From Rhodococcus sp. HNM0569 (GTDB taxonomy: Bacteria; Actinomycetota; Actinomycetes; Mycobacteriales; Mycobacteriaceae): a stretch of 64,000 nucleotides of DNA. The stretch is from positions 232,654 through 296,653 of the forward strand of contig NZ_JAASAE010000005.1 in NCBI RefSeq assembly GCF_012726205.1, given 5' to 3'. A model generated the notes under the pieces. The model saw nothing but the letters and a program-made list of their open reading frames with translations. It was not told the origin of the DNA and did no database searches. Shown one piece after another: positions 8,203-16,382 of the stretch. Every line of letters begins with the position of its first letter. The first letter of the stretch is position 1. The translations under genes were made by a program, and so were the position numbers.

Positions 8203-8774
8203 GGCGTCGGAGGCGGTAAGGGGGTTCTGTTGGCAACGGCCTCGGGTAGACGGCATCCGGTATCGGCGCTGATTACCGCATTATCCAGGTTGAGGAACCG
8301 GACTGCTGTCCCTTCTCGGCTGTAGTACCGCAGATCTCGATTTCCCGGTTCGTCGTGGAAAGTCTCGAGCTCGGTGGCGCCCAGGGTTTCGGCGAGTGCG
8401 CGCGCTCGCTCCACAACTCGAGGCCACACACTTTCTGGTATCGGATCCTGGGCCACATAGGCTGGCAGCGCAACCAACTTGCCCTCGGTTTGGTCGTATG
8501 GCCGGTGGCAACCTGACTGAGTGCGACTGCGCTTCCATTCCCACTGCAAGTGAGGCGCGAGGGTCGTTATGTAGGCGCCGAGCTCTTCCGCAATGCGCTG
8601 TGCGTGGGATTCGGTGGCTTCGAGGGTGGGGAGTTCGGTGAGGCGTTGCGCGGCTGCCGCGGTGTCTTGTTCGCCGGTGGCTTCGTAGGGGTTCTTGGTC
8701 ACGTCTCCACATCCTGTCAACGCTGCGGCAACTGCGAGGCCTGCCGCGACGGCGCGGGGCAGGGAGTACTTCAT
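8199..8774 (-). CDS. LppA-like lipoprotein, copy 3
   Basis: A 191-aa lipoprotein with a short signal peptide (MKYSLPRAVAAGLAVAAALTGC, lipobox cysteine 22). The body has SGCHRPYDQTEGK, LGATELETFHDEPGNRD and DTGCRLPEAVAN and a Pro-rich tail. It is the first of the three copies after the hydrolase gene, and its ATG at 8774 overlaps the hydrolase stop (ATGA). It lacks the basic PVHVPIR extension before the signal peptide that copies 1 and 2 share, so those two are closer to each other at the N-terminus. Confidence 0.8.
   Translation of the reverse strand: MKYSLPRAVAAGLAVAAALTGCGDVTKNPYEATGEQDTAAAAQRLTELPTLEATESHAQRIAEELGAYITTLAPHLQWEWKRSRTQSGCHRPYDQTEGKLVALPAYVAQDPIPESVWPRVVERARALAETLGATELETFHDEPGNRDLRYYSREGTAVRFLNLDNAVISADTGCRLPEAVANRTPLPPPTP
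8610..8757. repeat. 148-bp direct repeat, copy C
   Basis: The same head segment in lipoprotein copy 3. It lies 626 bp from copy B. The region between repeats holds the divergent C-terminal halves. Confidence 0.85.
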
Positions 8775-10456
8775 GCTGGGGCCAGTCCTTTCACGAGGTC
8801 GAGGAACCCGGTGGCAGGACCTGCCGATCCCACGACCGCCTTATCCGGCATGCCGCCCACGATCATCGCCGTGTTGTAGCCCGTCGTGCGGAGTTGGCCG
8901 TTGTCGCCGAGCCGCGGGTACTCGCTGTGCCCTGTGGCTCCCTCTCGAACGTCACCGCCTGGCAGTGTGATGGACTCGGTCTCGAGGTTGGTGAACCCGG
9001 GAATGTACCCGGGGCTGAGGCCGAAGCGGTTCAGGTGCGCTACCGGGTCGTCGTGCGCCGTCATCACGTATGCGTGGCCGGGTTCGACATTCAGTTTGCC
9101 GACGGCATCGTTGAATGGGCTGTGGCCGGTGTCCAGCCCCGGCGATCCGTACACCACCATGTCGTCGACGACGCCGGGCTCGGTCTGCTGGAGTGCCATG
9201 CCGGTGACCACGGAGCCGTACGAATGGCCCAGCGCGGTGAGATGAGGATCCTCGGCGTTCGAGACGTCGAGGCCCTTGTAGAAGCTGGACAGAGCCGGGG
9301 CACCGGCTTTCGCGTTCCCCTCGGTAGCCACCTGCAGCGCGCCGGCGGCCTTGTCGTCGAGATCGCCGCTCAACTGCGGCGCGTCGTACCCGATCCAGGC
9401 CACAGAGGCAACCGACTCGGATGCGCGGCCATCCTTGTCGAGTCGCAACTCCGCTTCGTCCTTGAGCCTCGACGCCTCGCCCACCATCGAATCCAACGAA
9501 CCACCGACAGTGGTGTTCAGCCCCGGTGCCGCGACCGAGACGTGGTCGGATTCGTCGGGATTGCCGACGGCCACGGCGGCATGGGTCTGGGCGCCGCTCT
9601 CGGTGTCCAGAACCAACAGCATCCGGTTCGAGTCTTCGTCGAGCGTCTGTTTGATCGCATTCAGATCGTCGAGCTTGCCTGCCTTGTCGCCGCCGTGCGC
9701 GGCGCGTGCGAGTTCGTCGTCGAGCTTCATCTGGTTGTAGTGGTCGCGGTCGATCGCAGGCAGCCCGTCACGATTTCCGATGTACTGATCGTGCTCGTAC
9801 AGCGCATCCTTCTCGGCAGGTGACAGCGTCTCCCACAGGTCGTGAAGCTGCTGCGGATCGGTGGGCAACTCGGCGTTCCCGTCCAGAATGCGCTGTACCG
9901 GACCACTGATCGTCCCCTCGGGACTGCTCTCGAGATCGGTCAGGTCGGTCCGCGCGTCCTGGATCGCTCGGGCTGCCTCGTTCTCGGCGGCGGCGAAGTC
10001 GGCCAGTTGCTGTTTGATGCGACTTTCGAGCCCCGCAGCCTGATCGTTGAGCTGCTGCTGCGTCATCGCCGCCAGGATCGAGACGTCGCTGCCCGGCATC
10101 GTGGGCGCCGTCACCGAGCCGTCGTCGGTCACCGACATGCCCGCGGCAGCCGCCTCGAGGTCCACGATCGCGAGCAGGGCGGTCCGGATGTCGCCGAGGC
10201 GGGCGCCGAAACTCGAGTACTGTTCGGCGAGCGCAACGACGGCGGTGTCGATATGTGTGCCGGCCAACTTCTCCGACAGCGCCCGCGCCGACGCAGCCGC
10301 CGCGGCGTCACCCTGCCAACCGCTCGCGACGCCGTCAACGGCGCGTTCCATCCGGCCCACCTGGTCGGCGAAGTCCGAATTCTTCGCGAGCAACTCTCGG
10401 CCGAACGAGACCATGGTGTCGGGCCTGCAGCCGCGCACATGCGCGATCCCGGGCAT
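8771..10456 (-). CDS. WXG-domain alpha/beta-hydrolase (DUF1023), candidate type VII secretion effector
   Basis: A 561-aa protein. The first ~200 residues are helical and contain a WXG motif (GWQG, W47-G49) in the setting usual for WXG100-like secretion domains. The C-terminal part is a DUF1023 alpha/beta-hydrolase with nucleophile elbow GHSYG (serine near 412), a likely acid in AHDDP (near 469-470) and a likely histidine in GHSEY (near 510). There is no signal peptide. ATG at 10456 shares one base with the stop of the small upstream partner (TGATG). Substrate unknown; lipid or ester hydrolysis is the family expectation. The lipoproteins follow without gaps. Confidence 0.8.
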   Translation of the reverse strand: MPGIAHVRGCRPDTMVSFGRELLAKNSDFADQVGRMERAVDGVASGWQGDAAAAASARALSEKLAGTHIDTAVVALAEQYSSFGARLGDIRTALLAIVDLEAAAAGMSVTDDGSVTAPTMPGSDVSILAAMTQQQLNDQAAGLESRIKQQLADFAAAENEAARAIQDARTDLTDLESSPEGTISGPVQRILDGNAELPTDPQQLHDLWETLSPAEKDALYEHDQYIGNRDGLPAIDRDHYNQMKLDDELARAAHGGDKAGKLDDLNAIKQTLDEDSNRMLLVLDTESGAQTHAAVAVGNPDESDHVSVAAPGLNTTVGGSLDSMVGEASRLKDEAELRLDKDGRASESVASVAWIGYDAPQLSGDLDDKAAGALQVATEGNAKAGAPALSSFYKGLDVSNAEDPHLTALGHSYGSVVTGMALQQTEPGVVDDMVVYGSPGLDTGHSPFNDAVGKLNVEPGHAYVMTAHDDPVAHLNRFGLSPGYIPGFTNLETESITLPGGDVREGATGHSEYPRLGDNGQLRTTGYNTAMIVGGMPDKAVVGSAGPATGFLDLVKGLAPA

Positions 10457-10758
10457 CAGAGTCCGCTCTCGTAGCTGTGCAACTGACCGGCGAAGGCGCT
10501 GTCCACCGACTCGTAGCTGCTCGCCGTCGCGTCGCACGCCGTCGACATCTGCCGGATACTCGCCCCGATATGCCGGTACGCATCCAGCACCGCGGTGGTG
10601 GACTGTTCGGTGGCGGGCGCGATCGGTGAGCCAGGCATCGTGACCGTCGCGGTGACCGCGATGCCCTCGATCGTGTCCGAAACGCCCGACAGTGTCCCTG
10701 CGAGTGTGCGAAGCGCATCCGCGTCGGCTTTCAGAAGATCCCCCACCGTGCCCCCCAT
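10456..10758 (-). CDS. EspC-like small type VII secretion target
   Basis: A 100-aa helical protein (MGGTVGDLLKADADALRTLA) of the kind annotated as EspC-like type VII secretion targets. Near the C-terminus it carries YESVD (Y82-D86), a YxxxD secretion signal. The protein has no WXG motif, but its partner encoded immediately downstream does, an arrangement like PE/PPE pairs where each subunit supplies half of the signal. It is first in the cassette and overlaps the hydrolase start by one base. No ESX core genes (eccB-eccE, mycP) are in the window, so it must rely on a system encoded elsewhere. Confidence 0.72.
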   Translation of the reverse strand: MGGTVGDLLKADADALRTLAGTLSGVSDTIEGIAVTATVTMPGSPIAPATEQSTTAVLDAYRHIGASIRQMSTACDATASSYESVDSAFAGQLHSYESGL

Positions 10759-10830
10759 TCGAGTCCCCGGGTGCCCCCACTCGGGTGTCGCCCAGGCAGA
10801 CTACCAGGGCATCCGCCACGTCGGCGCCCG

Positions 10831-10861
10831 AAAAGGGGCCGAGCTCGGTGAGCTCGGCCCC
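10831..10861 (-). terminator. Terminator of the thioredoxin gene
   Basis: A perfect 12-bp inverted repeat (10835-10846 and 10850-10861, loop GGT). Read on the minus strand it is followed by TTTT. It separates trx from the EspC-like gene, which must therefore have its own promoter between 10759 and 10830; I cannot identify one there with confidence. Confidence 0.8.
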
Positions 10862-10898
10862 TGTGGTGCCGGAACGCCGGGGCGTCAGAACGCAGGCG

Positions 10899-11270
10899 TC
10901 ACTCGGCGCCGCTGCTCTGCTCCGCGATCTGCTTGCGCACCTCGTCCATGTCGAGCGCCTTGACCTGCGTGACGAGGTCCTCGAGCGCGGCGGGCGGAAG
11001 GGCGCCCGCCTGGTTGAACACGAGAACGCCCTCGCGGAAGGCCATGATCGTGGGGATCGAGCGGATGTTCGCGGCCTGCGCGATGCCCTGCTCGGCCTCC
11101 GTGTCGACCTTGCCGTGCACGACGTCGGGATGCTCCTCCGACGACGCCTCGTAGGTCGGGGCGAAGGAGCGGCACGGGCCGCACCACGACGCCCAGAAGT
11201 CGACGAGCACGACGTCGTTGCCGGTCACGATGTCGTCGAAGTTCTGCTGCGTGAGTGTCTGGGTTGCCAC
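10899..11270 (-). CDS. trxA: Thioredoxin
   Basis: A 123-aa cytosolic disulfide reductase with active site WASWCGPC and the cis-proline motif IPTIMAF. A tail of about 15 residues after the core is slightly longer than usual. GTG at 11270 is chosen because AAGGA precedes it by 5 nt and the Met-containing upstream extension lacks similarity to the family. It is monocistronic, with a strong terminator 37 nt downstream. The symbol is used in the general sense, since actinobacteria have several thioredoxins. Confidence 0.9.
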   Translation of the reverse strand: MATQTLTQQNFDDIVTGNDVVLVDFWASWCGPCRSFAPTYEASSEEHPDVVHGKVDTEAEQGIAQAANIRSIPTIMAFREGVLVFNQAGALPPAALEDLVTQVKALDMDEVRKQIAEQSSGAE

Positions 11271-11446
11271 GGGGTTCCTTTCGTCGTGCGGACATCTCCG
11301 CGTCAGGTCGGTGGCGGACACGGCTCGGAGGTGGCACACCTCATGCCGTACGCCTGCCTCTCGACCGACTCAACACCGTCTGCGGCGTGATTGTTCCGAT
11401 TGTCCCCGACACGGCGGTGCCGTGCCGGAAGACCACGAACGTCGGC

Positions 11447-12460
11447 TCAGGCCGGCTGCTCGAGCTCGCTCGCGCGGAAGGTGCGACGGTAGGCCTGCGG
11501 GCTGGTGTGTCGCAACCGGGCGAAGTGCTGGCGGAGCACCGCGGCGCCGCCGAAGCCGACTCGATCGGCGATGGTCTCGACGGGCAGATCGGTGTTCTCC
11601 AGGAGGTCCTGTGCCGCGTACACGCGCTGGTCTGCGATCCATCGAGCGGGAGTGGTCCCCGTCTCGGCCTGGAAGCGACGAGCGAACGTCCGCGGCGACA
11701 TCGCCGCCTTGGCGGCGAGAGCGGCAACGCTCGTGGTGGTGGCGAGATTCGCCGTGATCCAGTCCAGCAGCGGCGACAACGAATCGTCGGAGCATTCGGG
11801 CAACGGCATCGCGACGTACTGTGCCTGGCCGCCGTCGCGGTGCGGCGGCACGACCATGCGCCGCGCGATGGTGTTCGCCACCCGCGCACCGTCCTCCTTG
11901 CGGACGATGTGGAGCAGCAGGTCGATGCCTGCCGCGGTGCCCGCGCTGGTGAGCACCGGATCGTCGTCGACGTAGAGGACGTCGGGGTCGACATGTGCGG
12001 ACGGGAATCTGGCAGCGAGTGCGGCCGCGTGCATCCAGTGCGTGGTGCACCGCCTACCGTCCAGCAGGCCCGCCGCGCCGAGGACGAAGGCACCGGTACA
12101 CAGGCTCGCAACGCGGGCGCCGCGGTCCACGGCCTCACGCAATTTCGCGTGCAGCGGTGCGAGGCACGAGTCCGGTGCGTGGTCGCTCGGCGCACAGATC
12201 ATGGTCCCTCCCGGGTCGATCTCCTCGCCGCCTGCGGGGACGACGACCAGATCGGCCTCGTCGAGGAGATCGAGATCGTGTGGGACGTCGATCGCGTACC
12301 CGTAACGCGTGCGGACGGGCTCCGGGGACGCCGCGACGAGAGAGAAGTCGTAGACGGGAAGGCCCTGATCGGACCGGTCGAAGCCGAACACCTCGCACAC
12401 GACGCCGAGTTCGAACATCTCGACGCGCGGAGGCAGGGGTACCACGACCTTCTGCACCAT
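11447..12460 (-). CDS. GlxA-type AraC family transcriptional regulator
   Basis: A 337-aa regulator. Residues about 1-175 form a DJ-1/PfpI-like domain with the elbow SLCTGAFVLGAAGLLDGRR and a following TTHW. Residues about 225-325 form the paired HTH of AraC (SVAALAAKAAMSPRTFARRF, then PVETIADRVGFGGAAVLRQHF). ATG at 12460 is supported by conservation of the domain start (VQKVVVPLPP). It is transcribed away from a small membrane-protein gene 102 nt off, a usual layout for such regulators and their targets. Ligand unknown. Confidence 0.88.
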   Translation of the reverse strand: MVQKVVVPLPPRVEMFELGVVCEVFGFDRSDQGLPVYDFSLVAASPEPVRTRYGYAIDVPHDLDLLDEADLVVVPAGGEEIDPGGTMICAPSDHAPDSCLAPLHAKLREAVDRGARVASLCTGAFVLGAAGLLDGRRCTTHWMHAAALAARFPSAHVDPDVLYVDDDPVLTSAGTAAGIDLLLHIVRKEDGARVANTIARRMVVPPHRDGGQAQYVAMPLPECSDDSLSPLLDWITANLATTTSVAALAAKAAMSPRTFARRFQAETGTTPARWIADQRVYAAQDLLENTDLPVETIADRVGFGGAAVLRQHFARLRHTSPQAYRRTFRASELEQPA

Positions 12461-12562
12461 GTACCCGAGTATGGCGGAACACCGGCATCTGTGGCAGGAA
12501 AACGACGGGGAATGTCGTTTGTGCCACTTTCCGGCGCGTGCCGCCGAGTCGAAGCTGGGGGC

Positions 12563-12697
12563 ATGATCATTCTCGCGCTGGTCACAGCACTTTTCGTGGC
12601 CCTCGACCTCGCGGTTCTGCTCGACGGGCGGGGCCGCCGAGGCGTACTTCCCGACACCCACCTCGACTCGTCACCGCACGGCGATCTCCGGTTCTGA
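12563..12697 (+). CDS. Small single-span membrane protein
   Basis: Predicted 44 aa: MIILALVTALFVALDLAVLL forms one transmembrane segment, followed by a short basic stretch and a polar tail. A GGGGG tract lies just before the ATG. It stands divergent from the GlxA-type regulator and 8 nt from the end of the next (minus-strand) gene. I do not recognise a family. Evidence is modest: one open frame, a plausible ribosome site and a typical membrane-miniprotein composition. Confidence 0.5.
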   Translation: MIILALVTALFVALDLAVLLDGRGRRGVLPDTHLDSSPHGDLRF

Positions 12698-12705
12698 CCG
12701 GTCCG

Positions 12706-13236
12706 TCACGGCGGCGGTGTGAGCAGCCACTCGCGTTTCGCGTCGCCGTCCCACCGGCGCAGTGCCACGCCGTGGCCGTCGAGGTCGTCGCCGCCGACGG
12801 TCGTGACCACCTCGCCGAGCCGATCCGCCCGCACGCGCCGCGACAGCGTCACATGCGGTGTCCAGTGCCCCGGTGCGATGTGCGGCGGTATCCGCGGCTT
12901 TTCTCCCGTGCCGACGGCGACGTCGAACACACTGCGCTGCAAGGACAACAAGCTCGCGGTCGGGACCACCTGGCGCGCGACCGTGACGTGCCTGCTGCCG
13001 AAACAGATCAGGCCGCCGAGACGGATGGGCAGCGACTGCGGCGAGAACGCTCGCCGCAGCGCTTCTTCGGCCTCGTCGGGAATCGCGTGCGCCACGAACA
13101 GCGTGACGTGCGGCCGGTTCGACTCGGCCTGCACCCGATGCAGGCTCGCGATGCCGCGGTCCCACAACGCAGCCCACTGCGCGCGCACGGCCGCGTCCGT
13201 ATCGGGATCGAGGAGTAGTTCCACCGACTGAACCAT
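12706..13236 (-). CDS. 2'-5' RNA ligase family protein (2H phosphoesterase)
   Basis: A 176-aa protein with the two HxT motifs that define the 2H fold: PHVTLF near residue 43 and PHVTLS near 127. Such proteins open cyclic phosphates or 2'-5' linkages in RNA or small nucleotides; bacterial roles are mostly unknown. The ATG at 13236 lies about 20 nt from the start of the divergent dehydrogenase gene, so the two share a very compact promoter region. Confidence 0.85.
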   Translation of the reverse strand: MVQSVELLLDPDTDAAVRAQWAALWDRGIASLHRVQAESNRPHVTLFVAHAIPDEAEEALRRAFSPQSLPIRLGGLICFGSRHVTVARQVVPTASLLSLQRSVFDVAVGTGEKPRIPPHIAPGHWTPHVTLSRRVRADRLGEVVTTVGGDDLDGHGVALRRWDGDAKREWLLTPPP

Positions 13237-13256
13237 GGTGCGTAATCATGGCTCCC

Positions 13257-14393
13257 ATGACGCGCGAGGTGGGAGTGAATCGCAGCAGCGGCGGCAACGA
13301 CATCGGAGGCGGCGAGAAGGCGACCCGGGTACGCATCGGCCGCATCGACGGCGACGGCATCGGGCACGAGGTCGTGCCCGCCGCGGTGGCAGTCGTCGAA
13401 TCCGCGGCCGCGGCGATCGGTGGCGTCGAGATCGACTGGGTGCCACTCGTGATCGGACACGACGCGATCGAGCGGTTCGACACGCCGCTGCCGGACGCGA
13501 CGCTCGACGCGCTGACCGAGCTCGACGCGTGGATCCTCGGCCCCCACGACAACGTGTCCTATCCCGAGCGCTTCCGGGACACTCCGGCGCCCGGAGGCGC
13601 CATCCGGAAACGGTTCGGGCTGTACGCGAATGTGCGGCCGGCGCGCGCGTTCGAGCACGTGCGGGCGACGGTCCCCGGCATGGACCTCGTGATCGTCCGG
13701 GAGAACAGCGAAGGCCTCTATGCCGACCGGAACATGGCGCGCGGCAGCGGTGAGTTCATGCCGACCGCCGACGTCGCGCTCGCGGTCGGTGTCGTCACGA
13801 GGGCCGCGACCGAGCGCATCGCGCGTGTCGCGTTCGCACTCGCGCGGAAAAGGCGCAGACGCGTCACGATCGTCCACAAGGCGAACGTCCTGGCGATGAC
13901 CACGGGGCTGTTCCTGCACGTGTGCCGTGAGGTCGCCGCCGACTATCCCGACGTGCAGGTCGACGACGAGCACGTCGACGCGATGGCCGCACTGCTCGTG
14001 CGCCGTGGCGGCGATTTCGACGTCGTGGTCACCGAAAACCTGTTCGGCGACATCCTGTCGGATCTCGCGGGGGAGTTGTCGGGCTCGCTCGGCACCGCGC
14101 CGTCGATCAACGCGTCCGGCACGCAGGTGATGGCGCAGGCGGCGCACGGCGCGGCGCCGGATATCGCAGGACACAATCGGGCCAATCCCACCGCGATCAT
14201 GCTGTCCGCGGCGATGATGCTCGACCACCTCGCACTCGCGCGCGGCGACCGACGGCTCGCGGAGGTCGCCGCGCGCGTCGAGCGTGCGGTGCGCGAGACG
14301 ATCTCGTCCGGTGTCGCCACCGCGGACCTCGGTGGCGGCGCGTCGACCGGCGAGTTCACCGAGACCGTGTGTGCACGCGCCCGCCGGTGGTGA
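13257..14393 (+). CDS. Isocitrate/isopropylmalate dehydrogenase family protein
   Basis: A 378-aa NAD(P)-dependent decarboxylating dehydrogenase. It shows the family start (RIDGDGIGHEVVPAA), the substrate-binding arginines (NVRPARAF, RENSEGLYADRN), VHKANV, and the metal-binding NLFGDILSDLAGELSG. The RENSEGLY loop is neither the RELTGGIYFG of LeuB nor a clear Icd motif, so the substrate is open: isopropylmalate, isocitrate, homoisocitrate or tartrate-like. No leu or TCA genes are adjacent. ATG at 13257 is preferred because TAATCA (13243-13248) lies at -10 distance; ATG at 13248 is the alternative. Confidence 0.85.
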   Translation: MTREVGVNRSSGGNDIGGGEKATRVRIGRIDGDGIGHEVVPAAVAVVESAAAAIGGVEIDWVPLVIGHDAIERFDTPLPDATLDALTELDAWILGPHDNVSYPERFRDTPAPGGAIRKRFGLYANVRPARAFEHVRATVPGMDLVIVRENSEGLYADRNMARGSGEFMPTADVALAVGVVTRAATERIARVAFALARKRRRRVTIVHKANVLAMTTGLFLHVCREVAADYPDVQVDDEHVDAMAALLVRRGGDFDVVVTENLFGDILSDLAGELSGSLGTAPSINASGTQVMAQAAHGAAPDIAGHNRANPTAIMLSAAMMLDHLALARGDRRLAEVAARVERAVRETISSGVATADLGGGASTGEFTETVCARARRW

Positions 14394-14496
14394 ACTGGAC
14401 ACGGTGACCATCCCGGTGCGGGCGGCCCGACGCTGCTGGTTTCCGCCGTCCCCGGACGGGCCGATACGATCTGCGAGTCGTCAGGAGGAAAGTTCA

Positions 14497-15411
14497 GTGA
14501 TCCGCATGTCTTCGTCGCGTCCACACGCACGTCGTGCGTGGGCCGCGCTCGTGGGCATCGCGATCCTCGCGACGGCCGCGTGCGTCGACAACACCGCCGC
14601 CGAGATGCCGGGCGTCGACGCGGCGCCCGTCGAGGTCGAGGCGGTTCCGGACATCGCGTCCCGGCTGCCGGCGCCGGTGGCATCGTCGGGAGTCCTGCGG
14701 GTGGGCGTCAACGTCCCGTATGCGCCCAACGAGTTCAAGGACCCCAACGGCGAGATCGTGGGCTTCGACGTCGACCTCATGAATGCGCTTGCGTCCGTCC
14801 TCGGTCTCACCGCGCAGTTCAACGAGGCGGACTTCGACCGCATCATCCCCGCGGTCGAGGCCGGTACTTACGACCTCGGGATGTCGTCGTTCACCGACAC
14901 GAAGGAACGCGAGGAGACCGTAGACTTCGTGACCTACTACCACGCGGGCAGTCAGTGGGTACAGCCCCCGGGCGGCGACGTCGACCCGGAGAACGCGTGC
15001 GGTCTGCGGGTCGCGGTGCAGACGGCGACGAGCCAGGATCTCGAAGAGCTGCCCGCACGCAACCAGGAGTGCCTCGACGCGGGGCGGCCCGCCATCGACA
15101 TCCTCAAGTACGACAGCCAGGACGACGCCGCGCAGGCGGTCGCGCTCGGACGTGTCGATGCGATGTCGGCCGATTCGCCGGTCGCCGCGTACGCGGTCGA
15201 GCGTGGCGACGGACAGCTCGAACTGACCGGCGGTGTCTTCGACGCCGCCCCGTACGGGTGGGCGGTGGCGAAAGGGTCGCCGCTCGCACCGGTGCTGCGC
15301 GACGCGATGCAGCACCTGATCGACGACGGCGCCTATCGCACGATCGCGGAGAACTGGGGAGTCGAGAACGGGCTCGTCGAAACCTCCGTCGTCAACGGCG
15401 CCACCAGCTGA
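14497..15411 (+). CDS. ABC transporter substrate-binding lipoprotein for polar amino acids
   Basis: A 304-aa extracellular solute-binding protein (family 3). A signal peptide ends at lipobox-like ATAAC (cysteine 29). The mature part has the usual LRVGVNVPYAPNEFKDPNGEIVGFDVDL split across the first lobe and YDLGMSSFTDTKEREETVDF in the second. GTG at 14497 follows AGGAGGA by 7 nt. It is first in a three-gene importer operon with the permease 23 nt downstream. Glutamine, glutamate, histidine or arginine are plausible ligands; the sequence does not decide. Confidence 0.9.
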   Translation: MIRMSSSRPHARRAWAALVGIAILATAACVDNTAAEMPGVDAAPVEVEAVPDIASRLPAPVASSGVLRVGVNVPYAPNEFKDPNGEIVGFDVDLMNALASVLGLTAQFNEADFDRIIPAVEAGTYDLGMSSFTDTKEREETVDFVTYYHAGSQWVQPPGGDVDPENACGLRVAVQTATSQDLEELPARNQECLDAGRPAIDILKYDSQDDAAQAVALGRVDAMSADSPVAAYAVERGDGQLELTGGVFDAAPYGWAVAKGSPLAPVLRDAMQHLIDDGAYRTIAENWGVENGLVETSVVNGATS

Positions 15412-15434
15412 CCCCCGACCGTGAGTGACGTGCC

Positions 15435-16382
15435 GTGACTGAATCCTCCCGACCAGACAACTCCGCCGGTGCAGTGCCCGCTTCGGCGACCATCGAAGCG
15501 GTGCCGCTGCGGCGCCCCGGCAGGTGGGTCGCGGCCGTCGTCGTGGTGGCGCTGCTCGCGCTGTTCGTCTACGGGGCCGCCACCAACCCTGCCTACCGGT
15601 GGGACACCTACGCGCAGTACCTGTTCGACGCGCGGGTGTCCGAGGCCGCGCTCGTCACGATCGAGCTGACCGTCCTCGCGATGGTGATCGCGGTCGTCCT
15701 CGGCGTGATCATCGCGGTCATGCGGCTGTCGCCGAACCCCGTGCTGCGCGGCGCCGCGTGGGGCTATCTGTGGGTCTTCCGCGGTACGCCGGTGTACGTC
15801 CAACTCGTGTTCTGGGGCCTGTTCCCGTCGATCTACAAGCAGATCGACCTCGGCGTGCCGTTCGGGCCGACCTTCGCGAGCTTCGACATCCAGTCGCTCA
15901 ACCAGGCGTTCCTGTTCGCGGTGATCGGCCTCGGTCTCAACGAGGCCGCGTACATGGCCGAGATCGTCCGCGCGGGTATCAACTCGGTGCCGGAGGGACA
16001 GACCGAGGCGTCCGTGGCGCTCGGCATGTCGTGGCCCCAGACGATGCGCCGCACGGTCCTGCCGCAGGCGATGCGGGTGATCATCCCGCCGACGGGCAAC
16101 GAGCTGATCGGCATGCTCAAGACGACATCCCTGGTCGCGGCCATCCCGTTCACGCTCGACCTCTACGGCCGCGTGCGCGACATCTCGGGCGCGAACTTCC
16201 AGCCGATTCCGCTGCTCCTCGTCGCCGCGACGTGGTATCTCGCGATCACGAGCGTGCTGATGGTCGGCCAGCACTATCTCGAGCGGTACTACTCGAAGGG
16301 CATGTCGCGTCAGTTGACGGCACGCCAGCAGCGGGCGGCAGACAACCTCCGCGCCAAGCCCATGGGAGACGAGCCGAAGTGA
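15435..16382 (+). CDS. Polar amino acid ABC transporter permease
   Basis: A 315-aa inner-membrane subunit of the HisMQ/GlnP type. After a 30-residue polar head and a hydrophobic segment comes the [21 protein letters not shown] start of the permease core, and the EAA loop [24 protein letters not shown] near residue 175-200 that docks on the ATPase. GTG at 15435 is the only start consistent with the upstream TGA in the neighbouring frame. Its stop overlaps the ATPase start (GTGA). Confidence 0.92.
   Translation: MTESSRPDNSAGAVPASATIEAVPLRRPGRWVAAVVVVALLALFVYGAATNPAYRWDTYAQYLFDARVSEAALVTIELTVLAMVIAVVLGVIIAVMRLSPNPVLRGAAWGYLWVFRGTPVYVQLVFWGLFPSIYKQIDLGVPFGPTFASFDIQSLNQAFLFAVIGLGLNEAAYMAEIVRAGINSVPEGQTEASVALGMSWPQTMRRTVLPQAMRVIIPPTGNELIGMLKTTSLVAAIPFTLDLYGRVRDISGANFQPIPLLLVAATWYLAITSVLMVGQHYLERYYSKGMSRQLTARQQRAADNLRAKPMGDEPK

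Noticed and set aside
7367..8757. Repeats resembling an array
   Set aside because: Three 148-bp units spaced about 620 bp apart are too long and too far apart for CRISPR and lie inside coding sequence of paralogous lipoprotein genes.
10457..10819. Longer N-terminus for the WXG hydrolase
   Set aside because: The extension is the antisense-frame shadow of the EspC-like gene; the TGATG junction at 10456 gives a better start.
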